Notes: generated by a model not told the origin, from the sequence alone. Shown: positions 1 to 11,791, counted from the first letter of the stretch. The stretch is 64,000 nt of DNA from Lathyrus oleraceus (GCF_024323335.1 NC_066583.1:410886031-410950030), one strand, 5' to 3'. Numbers and translations are program-made.

Positions 1-822
1 AGACACATTAGAGAATTCACCACAACTATCAATAATATCCAAGCAACTCAATGAAGAATCATACCAAAAAATCATCATTAGTGAGGGGCATAAGTCTCTG
101 AGACCACCGTAGACATTGTTTGTTTTCCATAAAAGCAGGTATTTGAGGCAAGTGCGAAATAAACCACTTGTATAAAAGAGGAATACATCACACAATAGTT
201 CCACCACCTTTAGAATTCCTCAAATGCAAAGAGAAGTACATAACACCCAACAAAGTGGGCACAAGATTCCCAATCAAGAAAATTCTAATGGCGTTAATAT
301 CAACAAAATTGTCAATGTTACGGAACAAAGTGAAACCATAGATGAGTAACACAAAGATGGCTTCAAAAGCATCAACGATACAGGCTTGAGCAAAGGCAAT
401 ATCTTTTCCTATGAGAAACTCAGATGTCAACCAAATATTCCTCCTTTCTTCGCCCAATGAGCCTCAATCTCATACTTCTTCAGATGAATAGCATCAACTA
501 TAACATGAGATCCAAGAATCTCCTCTAATCCACTAAAAGTCACCTTGTCAGAAACAGGTATTCCCAAAAGACGGGCATACTCCTCTAACGTAGGCATAAG
601 CTGATGATCGGGAAAAGTGAAGCAACGGTAGAGAGGATCATAAAACTGAACCAACACACTCAAGAGTCCTTCAACCATGTCAGTAGACAACACAAATAGA
701 AGTTTCCCATGATGTTGCTTGAAGTCCAAGGGATCTAATATAAAATATGATACCTTCCTTATCTCTTTCAAATCGGGACATCTGAAATTGTACTTCTTAG
801 TGTTCCTTCGTCCATAATCCAT
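1..822 (-). pseudogene. Ogre-A ORF1, N-terminal part (cut by window edge)
   Basis: This is the extra ORF that Ogre elements carry between the primer site and gag. It starts at an ATG at 822 (MDYGRRNTKKYNF). It reads through a PMD-like core (FYDPLYRCFTFPDHQLMPTL, then LLGIPV) to about 432, where one T is missing and the frame shifts. It continues in a second frame (FLIGK, FVLLIYG, NFVDINAIRIF, NLVPTLLG) to a stop at 188, beyond which homologous but interrupted sequence runs off the window. It aligns throughout with the ORF1 copies at 18494 and 54492. The function of Ogre ORF1 is unknown; its resemblance to the plant mobile domain is my inference. At least one frameshift and one stop make this copy non-functional. 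Confidence 0.8.
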
Positions 823-1671
823 GGTCTGAAAATATTTGCAAATAAAACCTCAATTCCTTGAAGCTATTTTTCGTGTGATGAATGTTATGATGCACATGAA
901 TGCATGAATGCAAAAATCACAAATAAGGGATCACACACAGGGCAAACAAAGGTCAAGGGATGAATCAAGTCATTGTCAAGATCAATAATCCATTTTGGTG
1001 GATTATGGTTTTAACCTTATCAACACCCAAGTTCCATTGACATTGACAAGACTTGATTGTATCAACCAAGAATCAAGGGTTTGTTGTGAGTCACGAGCAT
1101 GGAGTCAGGTTACGAACCATCCTAAAGGAGTGTACTAAGGATAAAAAAACATGTACATCATGTTCTAAAGAGTTCCCAGAGTCTTAATTCCATCTATCAG
1201 ATATTATATGTTAGGATGACTGACTCATCGACCCATAATATTCTCAAGAGAAACTTGTCTGAGTGTAGTATCATGTAACAATTGTTATCAAGTCTACACC
1301 TAAACAGTCACCGCACTACATCCTAAATAGGCCAAGTTGGGTTAAATGTTCTAAGGTCCTCAGTTTCTCGGACCCCATATCAGAGAAAGTGATGCCTAAC
1401 CACAAATAACTTGTATGACATTCATGACTCCAAAAGGGTCTCCACTAAGGAGATGGATCTCAAGCAACTTGTTAAGGACTATTCCACACAAGTCGAACAT
1501 GACTATACCATCCTCCTACCTTAATTGCACTCAAGTTCGGGTTAGAACTTATCTCACCACTCAGAGATCACCAAACATAACAAGCAGATTATATCTTACA
1601 AACAAGTATAAAAACATCATATATACAATTATATACACATAAAAAAGTAGGCTAAACCCACTGAGGACTAC
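823..1671 (-). other. Ogre-A 5' leader between primer site and ORF1
   Basis: Non-coding leader, recognisable because its reverse complement matches the leaders at 17593-18493 and 53676-54491. Shared features are the run of LTR-proximal text about changing gates of 'tgagataagttct' type, the 'tccatgctcgtgac' stretch and the 'ccaccaaaatgg' stretch shortly before ORF1. No ORF of interest is present. Packaging or dimerisation signals would be expected here in a retrotransposon but cannot be pinpointed. Confidence 0.7.
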
Positions 1672-1689
1672 TCCCCAGCAGAGTCGCCA
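1672..1689 (-). other. Primer binding site, tRNA-Arg type (Ogre-A)
   Basis: The minus strand reads TGGCGACTCTGCTGGGGA, nine bases downstream of the LTR end (...GCTACA). It is identical to the primer site of Ogre-1 (17575) and differs at two bases from that of Ogre-2 (53658). A tRNA-Arg primer is the published property of Ogre elements; the tRNA match itself was not computed here. Confidence 0.85.
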
Positions 1690-1755
1690 CTTAATTTCTG
1701 TAGCGGTAAATTCATAACCATTAAGTTACGGATAAACTTAACGTCAATAAAACCA

Positions 1756-1764
1756 GATTCGCCA
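1756..1764 (-). other. U5 copy of the PBS first half (Ogre-A)
   Basis: The minus strand reads TGGCGAATC, 75 bp upstream of the start of the real primer site and inside the LTR. It is one mismatch from TGGCGACTC. Equivalent copies occur in the other Ogre-type LTRs in this window. Confidence 0.5.
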
Positions 1765-2049
1765 CCGCGCTTTTATTGTCTCCAAAGGAATAGGGAAAAG
1801 TAAGAACAAAACCCAAAGATAAGAAGTTTACAAATCAAAACTAATAAAATGTCAGAGATTACAGGTAAGGGGGTTGGTTACATAGAGGGAAGGTGTTAGC
1901 ACCCAAAGTGTCCTAGGTACTCCTAGGGAGCCCTTTTTTATGTGTGTATGTGTTTTTGGTATAAAATAATGATTGCAATAGATAGAGTGTCGGGATGATA
2001 AAATATTTAATTAATTATATTTTTGCATTTGACAAGATCTTCGGACTTG

Positions 2050-2096
2050 TGCCTACGTACCAACATAAAAATGAGGGATCAAAATCTCGTAGTTCG
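2050..2096 (-). promoter_or_regulatory. Conserved LTR hairpin, copy 1 (Ogre-A)
   Basis: On the minus strand GAACTACGAGG...TACGTAGGCA can fold with an outer stem CTACG/CGTAG (2088-2092 with 2053-2057). The inner stem is weaker here than in other copies. It starts 351 bp before the LTR 3' end. The structure is seen in sequence; a role in R/U5 RNA is inference. Confidence 0.6.
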
Positions 2097-3091
2097 TGGT
2101 AACAATTTCAAAGTGAGTGGATTACTTTTTAGCAAAAGGTTAGGTTTAAAAGAGGCACAAAGGGCCCAAAAGTTTGAATGAGTGTTATTTTTTTTTGTCT
2201 TTTGAAATTTTAAGTCAATATGGTTAAGTTCATTTACAAGTTTGATGAAGAAAATAGTGTAAAAATGCAATGGCATAAGGCCAAAGTTTCTAATTTGAAA
2301 TAAAGTCTGAGATTAGAAATCACAAGCAAATAAGATTTTAAAAAGGGGGGAGAGATTTGAAATTTAAGAAATGGGAGGAGATGAAGAGACTAATCCTAAG
2401 CAAAAATTTAAAAGTTAAGAGTTGAAAAGATCTGACCAATGGGATGCAATCCAATAGACAAGAATGTCATATAGAAAACCACTTTTCCTTTGGACTTTAA
2501 ATCAAGAAATATCAATAATCCAATAGCAAAATCAAGAGCAAGGCATCAAATAAAGATAGCCACATCCAAGCTAGCAACTTCATAGTCTTCTTCTTAATCT
2601 TCTCATGTATCATATGACATACTCCTTGAATGGCTCAGGATGAGGCATTAGACACAGGTTCAAAGTAACATTTGCATCAAGACCATGTAGCAGATGAACT
2701 TAAGTGGATCCCAATACTTGCATCATATGAAAGCTCAAATCACAATAACTTGGTTTTAGAAATGTTGGCATTGGCCAAGTCCTTTTGCATAGGGAATATT
2801 GCCTAATTTTAAGTCCAAAGCTCATATCAAATCCAACAGTCCCACACAAACATTTTTTAGGGTTTTTTGTTGTTTATTAGGTATTTTAAGGTCCCAAGAC
2901 CATAAACACAAACAAGATACACAAACAAATATATACAAGCACAATATATGGCTCAAGTGAGAAACGTGAAAATGGCATAAACATAAATAAGTTAAATGAT
3001 ATGTAAAATGGAAAATGAAATGGTAAATGACTTGAATTTAAATTGCAGAAAGTAAATGACTTGAAATTAAAAGCAATAATAATTGAAATTC

Positions 3092-4060
3092 TGGTATCAG
3101 ATATGACATGTCGAAGGTAATGTCACGACACTAATATTTGAACAACAACTAAAATATAAACAAGATAAAAGACAAAGAAACAATTGAACAAGTGACACAA
3201 GCAATTGTTAACCCAGTTCGGTGCAAACTCACCTACGTCTGGGGGCTACCAAGCCAGGAAGGAAATCCACTAAACAGAATTAGTTCAAAGACTCTCAATA
3301 AACAACTTCAAGCTACAATATTTTCACCTAATCTCTACCCGTGTGACTTCTATCTAAGAACTCTTAGATATGAGACCCTACTCACTCCCCCTCAATCACA
3401 GCAGTGATATAAAAACAAATATTACAAAGAAAGAAGACACTCTTCAAAAACACATACTCGATCTTGCTTAAAAGCTTCAACCAAGTAAACACGCACTCAT
3501 GCTTCAAAGCTTAGAGTGGACAAATTACAACACAAAAGTCAGTCCAATTCAATCATCAATAGGATGAATGAATGGCTCACAATACACAAGCTCACACAAG
3601 ACTAAAACCCTTAAACTCTCTCACTATTTCGTTCATTTCTTGTGTGTTAAAACCAAGTTTTACATGGCCTTTAAATAGAAGCATTTGAATGGTCATGGGC
3701 ATCATAAAACCTAAATATATTTTCCTTGCGTATCTTCTTATTCACAATAGATGATCATCCCTTATTGGAAAATAAATCAATCTGGTTTTAAATCAAATTA
3801 CTCCTTGAATAGCGCATTCAATCTCCACATCAATCACACATAGATTTGCATGAAAAGCGCAATCTCAAGATACATAACATTCTGAGTGAATGTTCTGTAT
3901 ACACATGTCTTAACATCGGGTCTGACATCTCAGCTAAATCCTGCACAACCATATTTAACCATCCTGCAGGAAACTAATATCACATATCAAGACAACACGT
4001 GTGACAACTTGTGATAACTCTAGGTTTTACCAAAGTTGATGCCAACACATAGGACCAACA
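3092..4060 (-). repeat. Sirevirus 3' LTR
   Basis: The minus strand starts TGTTGGTCC at 4060, directly after a polypurine tract, and ends ...GATACCA at 3092, where Ogre LTR sequence resumes. TG...CA ends and a length of 969 bp fit Sirevirus LTRs. The left border is placed where alignment with the Ogre-2 and window-end LTRs breaks, so it may be off by a few bases. Confidence 0.75.
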
Positions 4061-4073
4061 AACTCCCCCTTTG
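4061..4073 (-). other. Sirevirus polypurine tract
   Basis: The minus strand reads CAAAGGGGGAGTT immediately before the LTR start TGTTGG. A G-rich purine run abutting the 3' LTR is the plus-strand primer site of LTR retrotransposons. Confidence 0.75.
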
Positions 4074-4270
4074 GCAAATTTTGGCTAAAACATACATCAG
4101 ATCATACGTTTCACAAGAAAATAATCATAGTATCAGTTCAGCAGCAGAAGTAAACATACACACATTACTAGCAAGAATAGTAACTAGTATACACATAGTA
4201 AACACACATGCGCTTGTGCTCAGAACACACCACCTCCGCCTTCAGCTAGCACCAGTCTGCTTTACACAGA

Positions 4271-4425
4271 CATAACACTTCCCCATCTAACATCATCTCC
4301 AACATCATCTGTAACATACATAACACTTCCCCCATCTAACATTATCTCCAACATCATCTGTAACATACAAAACACTTCCTCATCTAACATTATCTTCAAC
4401 ATCATATGTAACATCATCTATAACA
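4271..4425 (-). repeat. Three tandem 48-49 bp repeats in Sirevirus 3' UTR
   Basis: Units beginning near 4273, 4321 and 4370 share the core (T/A)AACACTTCC...CATCTAACAT..TCT.CAACATCAT.TGTAACAT. They lie between the env-like ORF and the LTR. They are non-coding; a further partial unit fades out by about 4440. Confidence 0.7.
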
Positions 4426-4743
4426 TAGCATATTTACTTTAGTATAACATCATATAGCTACTTTAGCTACTTCTCCCCCTTTTTAGCCAAAAGAGACCAA
4501 AGAGACAAAATAAATGTTTATTCAGTCAAACAATCAGAATGTCAAAGGTTAAGTGTTACATAGCCAAGTATATACACAACTTTAAACAAGTTGAGATAAA
4601 ATCCAACAAACCAGAAAATCCAGAAAATCCAGAAAAATAAACATCAAAGCAGCAGAACATAACTGCCAAAAACCAGAACATCCATCAACACAGCAAAGAG
4701 AAAAAAAACATCATCACATGAATGGGGGCCAACTTTAAAAGAG

Positions 4744-6508
4744 CTAATCAGAGGAGCTTGAGCTTGCAGCTTCATCAGCATCAAAAACAGAATTGCCACT
4801 TGTCTCATCTTTAGTTGCAAACCTCTCACTAGAGGTTTGAGCTTCAGCTTCCTTAGCCTGTTCAATATTATCACCTTCAGCTTGCTACAAGCTTGTAATC
4901 AGGGCTTCCAACGATTCTTTCCTAGTTGTTGCTACCCTTATCCCTGCACCCAGCTCTTTACACATTTCCTTCAGCTCAATAATAAGTCCACCTTTAGAAG
5001 GTCATTGGTACTCAGAATCCCAGGATGTTGACTTAGGATAATCCCATAAATCATTGAGGGAAAGGCTATAGGAAGCTTTACTGCGTTAGTAGAAGCATGC
5101 TTGACAATTTGTTCAAACATAAACCTACCATAGTCAAATTTGAGTGTGGTTCCAACAACAAAGATAAATCTTCCAAGGGTATTAGAAATTTTGGAAATGT
5201 GGTTGTTAGGCACCCAATTTGCAGATCCTATTTTATGCAATATGACATACTTAACAGTCAACTTCCCAGCAGGAAGATGCTTTTTACTAGGCCACTCCTT
5301 CACCTGCCTTGCTGTAATTTCACTACAGACCTCATTGTCTGTAGCTTCCGATTCACATGCACCCTTTATACCTCTTCCCAAATACTTGGTAATGACAGTG
5401 GGAGAAAATGTGATACACTTACCTCTCACAAAAACTTTGCAAAATTCCTTGTTGCTTTTATCAGCAATATCTTCAGGAATGTTGACAATGAATTCCTTAA
5501 CTAATCCCTCATAGCAGTGAGATAACCCAACCATAGTCTTCATTAACCCAACATTCTTAATTAGGTCCATGACCTCTTTGACCTCAACAACATCCTTGCC
5601 TAACTCTCTCTCTACAACCACCCTTCTTTGGATCATAAACTTCCATTTGGAAGCTCCATCTTCAAGATGGAAAGAGATATTGTCCAAATGCACAATAACA
5701 ACTTTCACAGGGGACTTCCTCACAGTTGTCCTCTTCACAGGGGAGATGTCAGGGACATCTTCCTCAACATCTTCGTCAAACTCAGAAACTTTTCTAACCT
5801 TTCTCTTCTTCATATTTACTTGCTCCAAGATTTGGAAGGACGTACACCAACTTTCTTCTTAGCTGTTTTAGCTGACATCATTTCAGCCACAAATCTACCT
5901 TTTCTAGTCTTCATACGCTTAGCCACACTAGGCTTTAAGTGATGAAGTAAGTTATCATCTTGATCATCATACCTATCATCCTCTAGGTCAATCTCATTGT
6001 TTGCAGAATCATGCTTCTCAGAATGTGAAGCATTGGCAGTTGTAGATGCCAAATATTTATTACCAGACACAGTTTGCCCTAGAGAGCACAAACCTTCAGC
6101 AGCCATGTCCTTTTCAGATCTAGAGGAATCGTCATCCTTCTCACTATGAGGTTCAACCTCAGGAGAGGGGTACATTCTAGACAGAGGAGTAGAGACTCCC
6201 TTTACAGAATGTCATTCATTAAGGATTCTTGTGACTAGGTTTCTTATGGCACGATCAGTGTGGTGCATATCTTCCTTAGAACTAGTGGCATGAGTAGAGC
6301 TAGAAGGGATACTAGAGTTGTTACCTCGAGTGGGGCATGCAGAAGCTGATGCATCCATGGGATGGTTTGAGTCAGGGGCTTCGCCTGGAATAACAGACAG
6401 AGGGACCACATCCAAAATTTCATCATCGAGAAAGTCCATGGAAGGAATGTTATCCTTGTGAGTAGCCTTAGTAGTTTTTGAACCATATGGAGTTTGATGT
6501 TGTGACAT
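4744..6508 (-). pseudogene. Sirevirus env-like ORF
   Basis: A third ORF downstream of RNase H, where Sireviruses carry their 'envelope-like' gene. The N-terminus (from the ATG at 6508) is acidic and Ser/Thr-rich, followed by a basic Lys/Arg stretch (KRMKTRKGR, MKKRKVRK). The folded core (WKFMIQRRVVVERELGKD, CYEGLVKEFIVNIP, VRGKCITFSPTVI) matches the family annotated in legumes as envelope-like or putative plant transposon protein. An in-frame stop lies at 6212. One-base frameshifts lie near 5822 and 4998. After the second shift the frame continues through another stop to a TAG at 4744, ending in a Ser-rich tail. I see no convincing fusion peptide or strong signal peptide, so a viral entry role is unsupported; the function is unknown. 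Confidence 0.75.
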
Positions 6509-6721
6509 CTTGTCGTTTTTGTGGAAAGATTTCAGTTGCCCTAGCAGAGGAGTTTGAGGAAGAAGAAGGGAGTTGGAAATGTTTGAGTAGGTAGTGAGGT
6601 TGCGTGTGAAAAGGTAATAGATGGTATTTCCAAGACTAGGTGATGATTTACCATAAAGGGGGCACTTTATTTTAAGTAAGCAGACAATTATTTGATTACC
6701 TTTCCCACTCCATATTAATTG

Positions 6722-8203
6722 CTACAAATTTTCATAAATACAAATCCCTAATTTCCCTCTTAGAAATTCAAATTGATTTGCATCCAAAACCTTTGTAAAA
6801 ATATCAGCTAACTATGTCTCAGTAGCAACATGCTTTAGGGCTACAATTTTATCCTCCACGGGTTCTCTAATAAAATGGTGACGGATATCAATATGTTTTG
6901 TCCTGCTATGCTGAATAGGATTCTTAGAAACGTTTATAGCACGCAGGTTATCACAGTACAATGTCATGACATCTTGCGTGACATTGTATTCAGTCAGCAT
7001 CTATTTCATCCACACCAGTTGAGAGCAACTACTTCCAGCTGCTATGTATTCAGCTTCAGCAGTGGATAGAGACACACAATTTTGTTTCTTACTAAACCAT
7101 GATATTAAGTTGTTCCCCAAGAAGAAGCATCCTCCTGATGTGCTTTTCCTATCATCAGCACTTCCAGCCCAATCAACATTACAATATCCAGTCAGCACAG
7201 ATCCAAATCCATGAGTGTATAGCATCCCATAGTCACTAGTGCCATTGACATATTTTAGGATCCTATTCACTTGGTTTATGTAACTCACCTTTGGTTCAGC
7301 TTGATATCTAGCACATACACCTACGGCAAAAACAATGTCAGGTATGCTTGTTGTGAGATATAGCAGACTCCCTATCATGCTTCTATAGAGACTTTGATCC
7401 ATACTGACACCATTTTCATCTTTAGACACTTTCAGATGAGTAGGAGCAGGTGTCCTTTTGTGGATTGCATTCTCCATGCCAAACTTCTTAACAATATTTT
7501 TGGCATATTTGCTTTGAGATAGAAAGATAGAATCTTCCATCTTCTTGACTTGTAGCCCAAGAAAATAGGTTAGTTCTCCAACAAGGCTCATTTTAAATTC
7601 AGACTGCATTTGTTCAACAAAATGATGAACCATCTTATTTGACATCCCACCGAACATAATATCATCCACATATATCTGAGCCACCCTGAGTTTTCCTCCT
7701 TCATTTTTGACAAATAAGGTCTTATCAATATCTCCCTTCCTGTATCCATTGTCAATGACAAACACTGTGAGTCTATCATACCAAGCTCTAGGAGCTTGTT
7801 TCAACCCATAGAGAGCTTTCCTCAACTTATACACATGCTTTAGAAGATTTGGGTATGTAAACCCTTTAGGTTGTTCAACATACACTTCCTCATTTAAGTA
7901 ACCATTTAAGAAGGCACTTTTCACATCCATTTGGAACAGTTTAAACTTCAGAATACATGCCACTCCGAGTAGTAATCTAATGGACTCCATGCGAGCTACA
8001 GGGGCAAATGTTTCATCAAAGTCAACTCCTTCAACTTGAGTGTATCCTTGTGCTACCAATCTTGCTTTATTTTTAGTAACCGCCCCTTTTTCATCAGATT
8101 TATTCTTGTAAACCCACTTTGTTCCAATAACATTTATTCCTTCAGGTCTTAGAACCAATTCCCACACTTCATTTCTCTTGAATTGGCCTAACTCTGCCTG
8201 CAT
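6722..8203 (-). pseudogene. Sirevirus reverse transcriptase-RNase H
   Basis: RT opens with WVYKNKSDEKG and KARLVAQGY, followed by FAPVARMESIR, FQMDVKSAFLNG and LYGLKQAPRAWYD. The catalytic YVDD is at 7661-7672. RNase H follows, with DDRKSTSGG and LSTAEAEYIAA. The first RNase H catalytic region reads GYCNVDWAG where copia elements normally have D at the N position, so a metal ligand appears lost. In-frame stops at 7001 (after LVWMK) and 6812 (after ATET) interrupt the RNase H C-terminus, which ends at 6722 with DANQFEFLRGKLG. Both stops are consistent with CAG to TAG changes. The fold and motif order are standard Ty1/copia. Confidence 0.9.
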
Positions 8204-9144
8204 GGCATTGATCTAGAATTCATCAGTTAAGGCTTCTTTGACATTCTTGGGCTCAATCTTGGACATAAAACAACCATGTGAGATCACTTCCCTTGATCTA
8301 GTGGTGACCCCTTTATTTGGGTCTCCTATAATGAGATCTTTCGGATGATCCTTCTGAATTCTGATAGAGGGTCCCTTATTAATTTTATCAGCTTCAGGTT
8401 CAGCTTCAGTGGATTCACTCTCATTACTTTTGTCCAGGAGATCAGCTGGGGCATCATTCAGAGATGTTTCAACATCGTCTGTGACATCAGTCTCTTGATC
8501 ATCAACAACAACATTAATAGATTCCATCATTACTTTTGTTCTGGAATTAAAAACCCTAAATGCTCTGCTGTTTGTTGAGTAACCCAGAAATATTCCTTCA
8601 TCACTCTTGGGGTCCATTTTTCTTCTTTGTTCGCGATCAGCTAAGATATAACATTTACTACCAAACACATGGAAGTATTTGACAGTAGGTCTTCTTCCCT
8701 TCCAAACTTCATATAAAGTGGTTGGGGTCCCTTTCTTCAAGGTTACTCTGTTGTGAACATAGCAGGTCGTGTCCATAGCTTCAGCCCAGAAATGGTAAGG
8801 CAACTTCTTAGCATGAATCATAGCTCTAGCAGATTCTTGGAGAGTTCTATTTTTCCTTTCTACCACACCATTTGAAGAGGGGTAATAGGAGATGAGAACT
8901 CATGACCAATTCCTTTAGATGAACAGAACTCAACAAATTTACTGTTCTCAAATTCTTTCCCATGATCACTTCTGATTCTGATAACCTGACTCTCTTTTTC
9001 TCTTTGAAGTCTTAGGAAAAGATCTTTGAACACCTCAAACACATCAGATTTTTCCCTTATAAAATTTACCCAGGTATATCTGGAGAAGTCGTCCACCACA
9101 ACATAAGCATACCTTTTCCCACCAAGACTTTCCACCTGCATAGG
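8204..9144 (-). pseudogene. Sirevirus integrase
   Basis: The catalytic core carries VVVDDFSRYTW (first D), IRSDHGKEFEN (second D) and VERKNRTLQE (third residue, E). It is followed by the C-terminal region GSKCYILADREQRRKMDPKS and the GIFLGYS motif typical of copia integrases. The gene is split by a one-base deletion near 8872: Q-M-V-W is read where Q-N-G-V-V is expected, leaving overlapping frames 8860-9141 and 8213-8866. A stop at 8213 (TDEF then TAG, expected TGG) separates it from RT. A stop at 9145 separates it from the upstream GAG-pre-integrase segment. Confidence 0.88.
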
Positions 9145-9786
9145 TCACATCAAGTCCGTATGGAGAAGTTCCAGCACTCTAGATGTGGTGTCATGTTTGA
9201 TCTTCTGATGTGACATCTTTGTCTGCTTTCCAATCTGACACTCACCACAAACTCTTCCTTCATCAATCTTTAATTTTGGGATTCCTCTGACAGCTTCAAC
9301 AGATATAATCCTCTTCATTCCTTTAAGATGCAGATGACCCAATTTTTGATGCCATAGTTTCACTTCTTCTTCTTTATCTAGAGTACACATCGATGAATAA
9401 CTAGTTTCTTGAGAATTCCACATATAGTAGTTGTCCTTAGACCTGACTCCTTTCATGATCACCTCATTTTTTCCATTAGCAATCAAACATTTAGCTTTTG
9501 TGAAGTCCACATTTGGACCTTGGTCACATAGTTGACTGATGCTGATCAAGTTCGCAGTCAAACCTTTAACAAGCAACACATTATCAAGGTTAGGGACTCC
9601 AGGATAGTTTAGCTTTCCAATGCCCTTGATTTCACCCTTTTCTCCATCACCAAAAGTCACATAGCTGGTGGCATGAGGTTGAAGGTCAATTAGCAGGTTT
9701 TTGCTTCCAGTCATGTGTCTGGAGCATCCACTGTCAAAATACCAGTCTTCTTTGGCTGAAACTCTGAAGGAAGTGTGAGCTATCAA
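9145..9786 (-). pseudogene. Sirevirus protease and GAG-pre-integrase domain
   Basis: The aspartic protease motif WYFDSGCSRHMTG is intact near the start. It is followed by VLLVKGLTANLISISQLCD and the GAG-pre-integrase domain VKLWHQKLGHLHLKGMKRI with a CGECQIGKQ zinc ligand pair. The segment is in frame with the upstream gag; only nine codons and one stop (9814) separate them. It ends at a stop at 9145 (expected G in DLMGPMQ). In copia elements this stretch is cleaved from the gag-pol polyprotein by the protease itself. Confidence 0.88.
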
Positions 9787-9813
9787 GTTAGTAAAACTAG
9801 CCCTAGGAACCCA

Positions 9814-10830
9814 CTATTTTCTGTTAATAGGGATGTGGTGTTTAGGTCTAGGTTGATGATGAGTAGGACTAGGATAGCCATACAACTTAAAGCAGAATGG
9901 TTTTATGTGGCCAAATTTCCCACAATAATGACATCTCCATCTTTGGTGTTTTCCTTTATGTTGTCTTTCCTTGTGATGTTGAGACACCTGATGTGACATC
10001 TTTGGTTTGCTACCAGTGTGACTACTCTCAGGAGTGGATTCATTGAGCCCAAGGCCAGACTTGTTTCCTGCCATCTTTCCAGTCTGGAGGATTTTGTTTA
10101 AGGTGTTAGATCCACTATTTAGCATTCTGACATACTTTGTCATCTCATGCAGTTTGGAATTCAGGAACACGGCTTTGATCTTCAACTTAGAAATGGTTTC
10201 TAAGTATTCTGTCTTCTCATCCTCGAGTTGGGTTATCAATTTCTTCTGATTCTCCACTTGTTGGCACACTTCTTCACTTTTGTAACATAACTTTTTGTAG
10301 GTAGTAGCTAATTCATCAAAGGTAACTTCATCATCACTTGAGTCTTCATCAGAACCCCATCTTCCAGTCAAGGCAGTCACAAGATTGGCAGACTCTCCTT
10401 CTGTTTCACTTTCATCAAACCAAGTAACAGTAAGACTCTTCTTCTGTATCTTGAGGTAGGTCCCACATTCAGCTCTAATGTGTCCATACCCTTCACATTC
10501 ATGGCACTGAATTCCTTTGCCCTGTTTGGATTTTTCTTCAGATTTTGTTCTTCTTCCAGCATCATTGGACCTAATGATGTCAAATGAGTTGTTCTTGACA
10601 TTAGACTTTGACCTTACATCCATCCTCTTCAGGAGTTTGTTGAATTGTCTCCCTAGTAATGCTACATCATTTGCCAGATCTTCATCAGTATCCTGACCAC
10701 TGTTTTCCTCTTTCTCTTCAGTGTTTGACATAAAGGCTATGCTTTTGGCTTTCTTTTCAGATCCATCACTCAATCCCAACTCAATGTTTGGAGGGATCCA
10801 ATTAGCTCATCCACTCTCATATTCAACAAG
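9814..10830 (-). pseudogene. Sirevirus gag, C-terminal part
   Basis: Two CCHC zinc knuckles are visible: CHECEGYGHIRAEC and CHYCGKFGHIKPFC. Two knuckles are a Sirevirus trait. Between them lies a helical, probably coiled-coil stretch (VENQKKLITQLEDEKTEYLE). The frame begins inside the capsid-like region (VDELIGSLQT), with a one-base deletion near 10785 before ELGLSDGSEK. Everything N-terminal of that is missing, because the element joins Ogre LTR DNA at about 10830. An in-frame stop at 9814 separates gag from protease. Gag would package the RNA; this copy cannot make a full protein. Confidence 0.85.
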
Positions 10831-11781
10831 TATTTTCAATCAATTAAAAATATGCATAAAAATAATTAAATCATGAAAAATATCAAAATTAATCCAAAAA
10901 CTAATTTTAATTCAGAAAATGAAAGAGGAAAATATTTGAAATTTTTTGGTGAAATTCCCATATTTTTTGGATTAAAAATGAAATTGATATGAATTAATTA
11001 AAAATAAGGGATTAAATGAAATAATCAGAAATTCAAAAAAGGGAGAGCCATCTGATCTCCCTCATTAATTGAGCTGGCAGATCAGATGGTCAAAACGCGA
11101 GCTCCATCATGTTCATAAGTCAATGCGTATACACATATGGTAATCAGAAGCAACACATGAGATTAAAGCAATTCGAATGGATCAGATGGCCTGGATTGAT
11201 CCAGCGCACCACCGGAGCCCTAGCTCCGGTCATCTTCTCCAATGAGGACCACCGGACTGGTCCAATTCAAACCTTATGAAAAATGAAAAGTGAATACACT
11301 AATTTGAAGGAAAAATGCTCAGGAGCATGAATCTGACCTCAATTTTGTCCAATTCCAAGTATATAAAAAGATACAGGGATTTGAATTTTGAGGATCATGA
11401 ACTGAGTTGCTTCGATTTGACCTCAAAGCAACTCAATCTTCTTGCCTACATTGATAGGACTGCAGATAATCAAAAATCAACAAGAATGGTGAAGAATTGA
11501 GGGAGAATCGAAGAGATGAGAATTCTGAAAAATCACCTTCAATGGAGCTTCAGATTGGCACGATCTTGCTTTCAATTATGCTTGGCCTTGCTTCAGATGC
11601 TTGATGGAAGTGAAATAGATCAAGAAGAGGGATGGACTCTTGGAGTTTCAATCTCAAAACAGATGGAGAATTGAAACTCAATTTTCAAATAAAATCTTCA
11701 AGATTATCCTTCAATGGTGAGGGTTTGAGGTTGCAGGTTCAAAGCTTGGGCATGAGATCCTTAATTCTGAACAATGAGGGT

Positions 11782-11791
11782 CTTATTTATA
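11782..11791 (-). promoter_or_regulatory. TATA box of Ogre-A LTR
   Basis: TATAAATAAG on the minus strand, at the same LTR position as 50444-50453 in Ogre-2. It is the only strong TATA-like site in this part of the LTR and would place the U3/R border about 30 bp downstream. Confidence 0.55.

Larger units (their letters stand above)
3092..10830 (-). mobile_element. Sirevirus-type Ty1/copia element, 5'-truncated
   Basis: A minus-strand element inserted in the Ogre-A LTR. From 5' to 3' it retains gag with two zinc knuckles, protease, integrase, RT-RNase H, an env-like ORF, a short repeat array, a polypurine tract and a 969-bp 3' LTR. An env-like ORF after RNase H and a two-knuckle gag are characteristic of Sireviruses (SIRE1/Maximus group). 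The 5' LTR, leader and the first part of gag are missing: gag ends abruptly at about 10830, where Ogre LTR sequence resumes. Every coding segment carries disabling changes. Because the 5' LTR is lost, LTR divergence and target duplication cannot be used to date it. Confidence 0.9.

Noticed and set aside
3660..3680. Plus-strand TTTAAATAG as a TATA box
   Set aside because: It is inside the Sirevirus LTR whose transcription runs on the minus strand; the plus-strand match is incidental.
5097..5942. Several overlapping plus-strand ORFs (5097-5504, 5140-5514, 5569-5942)
   Set aside because: They are reverse-frame shadows of the env-like ORF, with no domain of their own.
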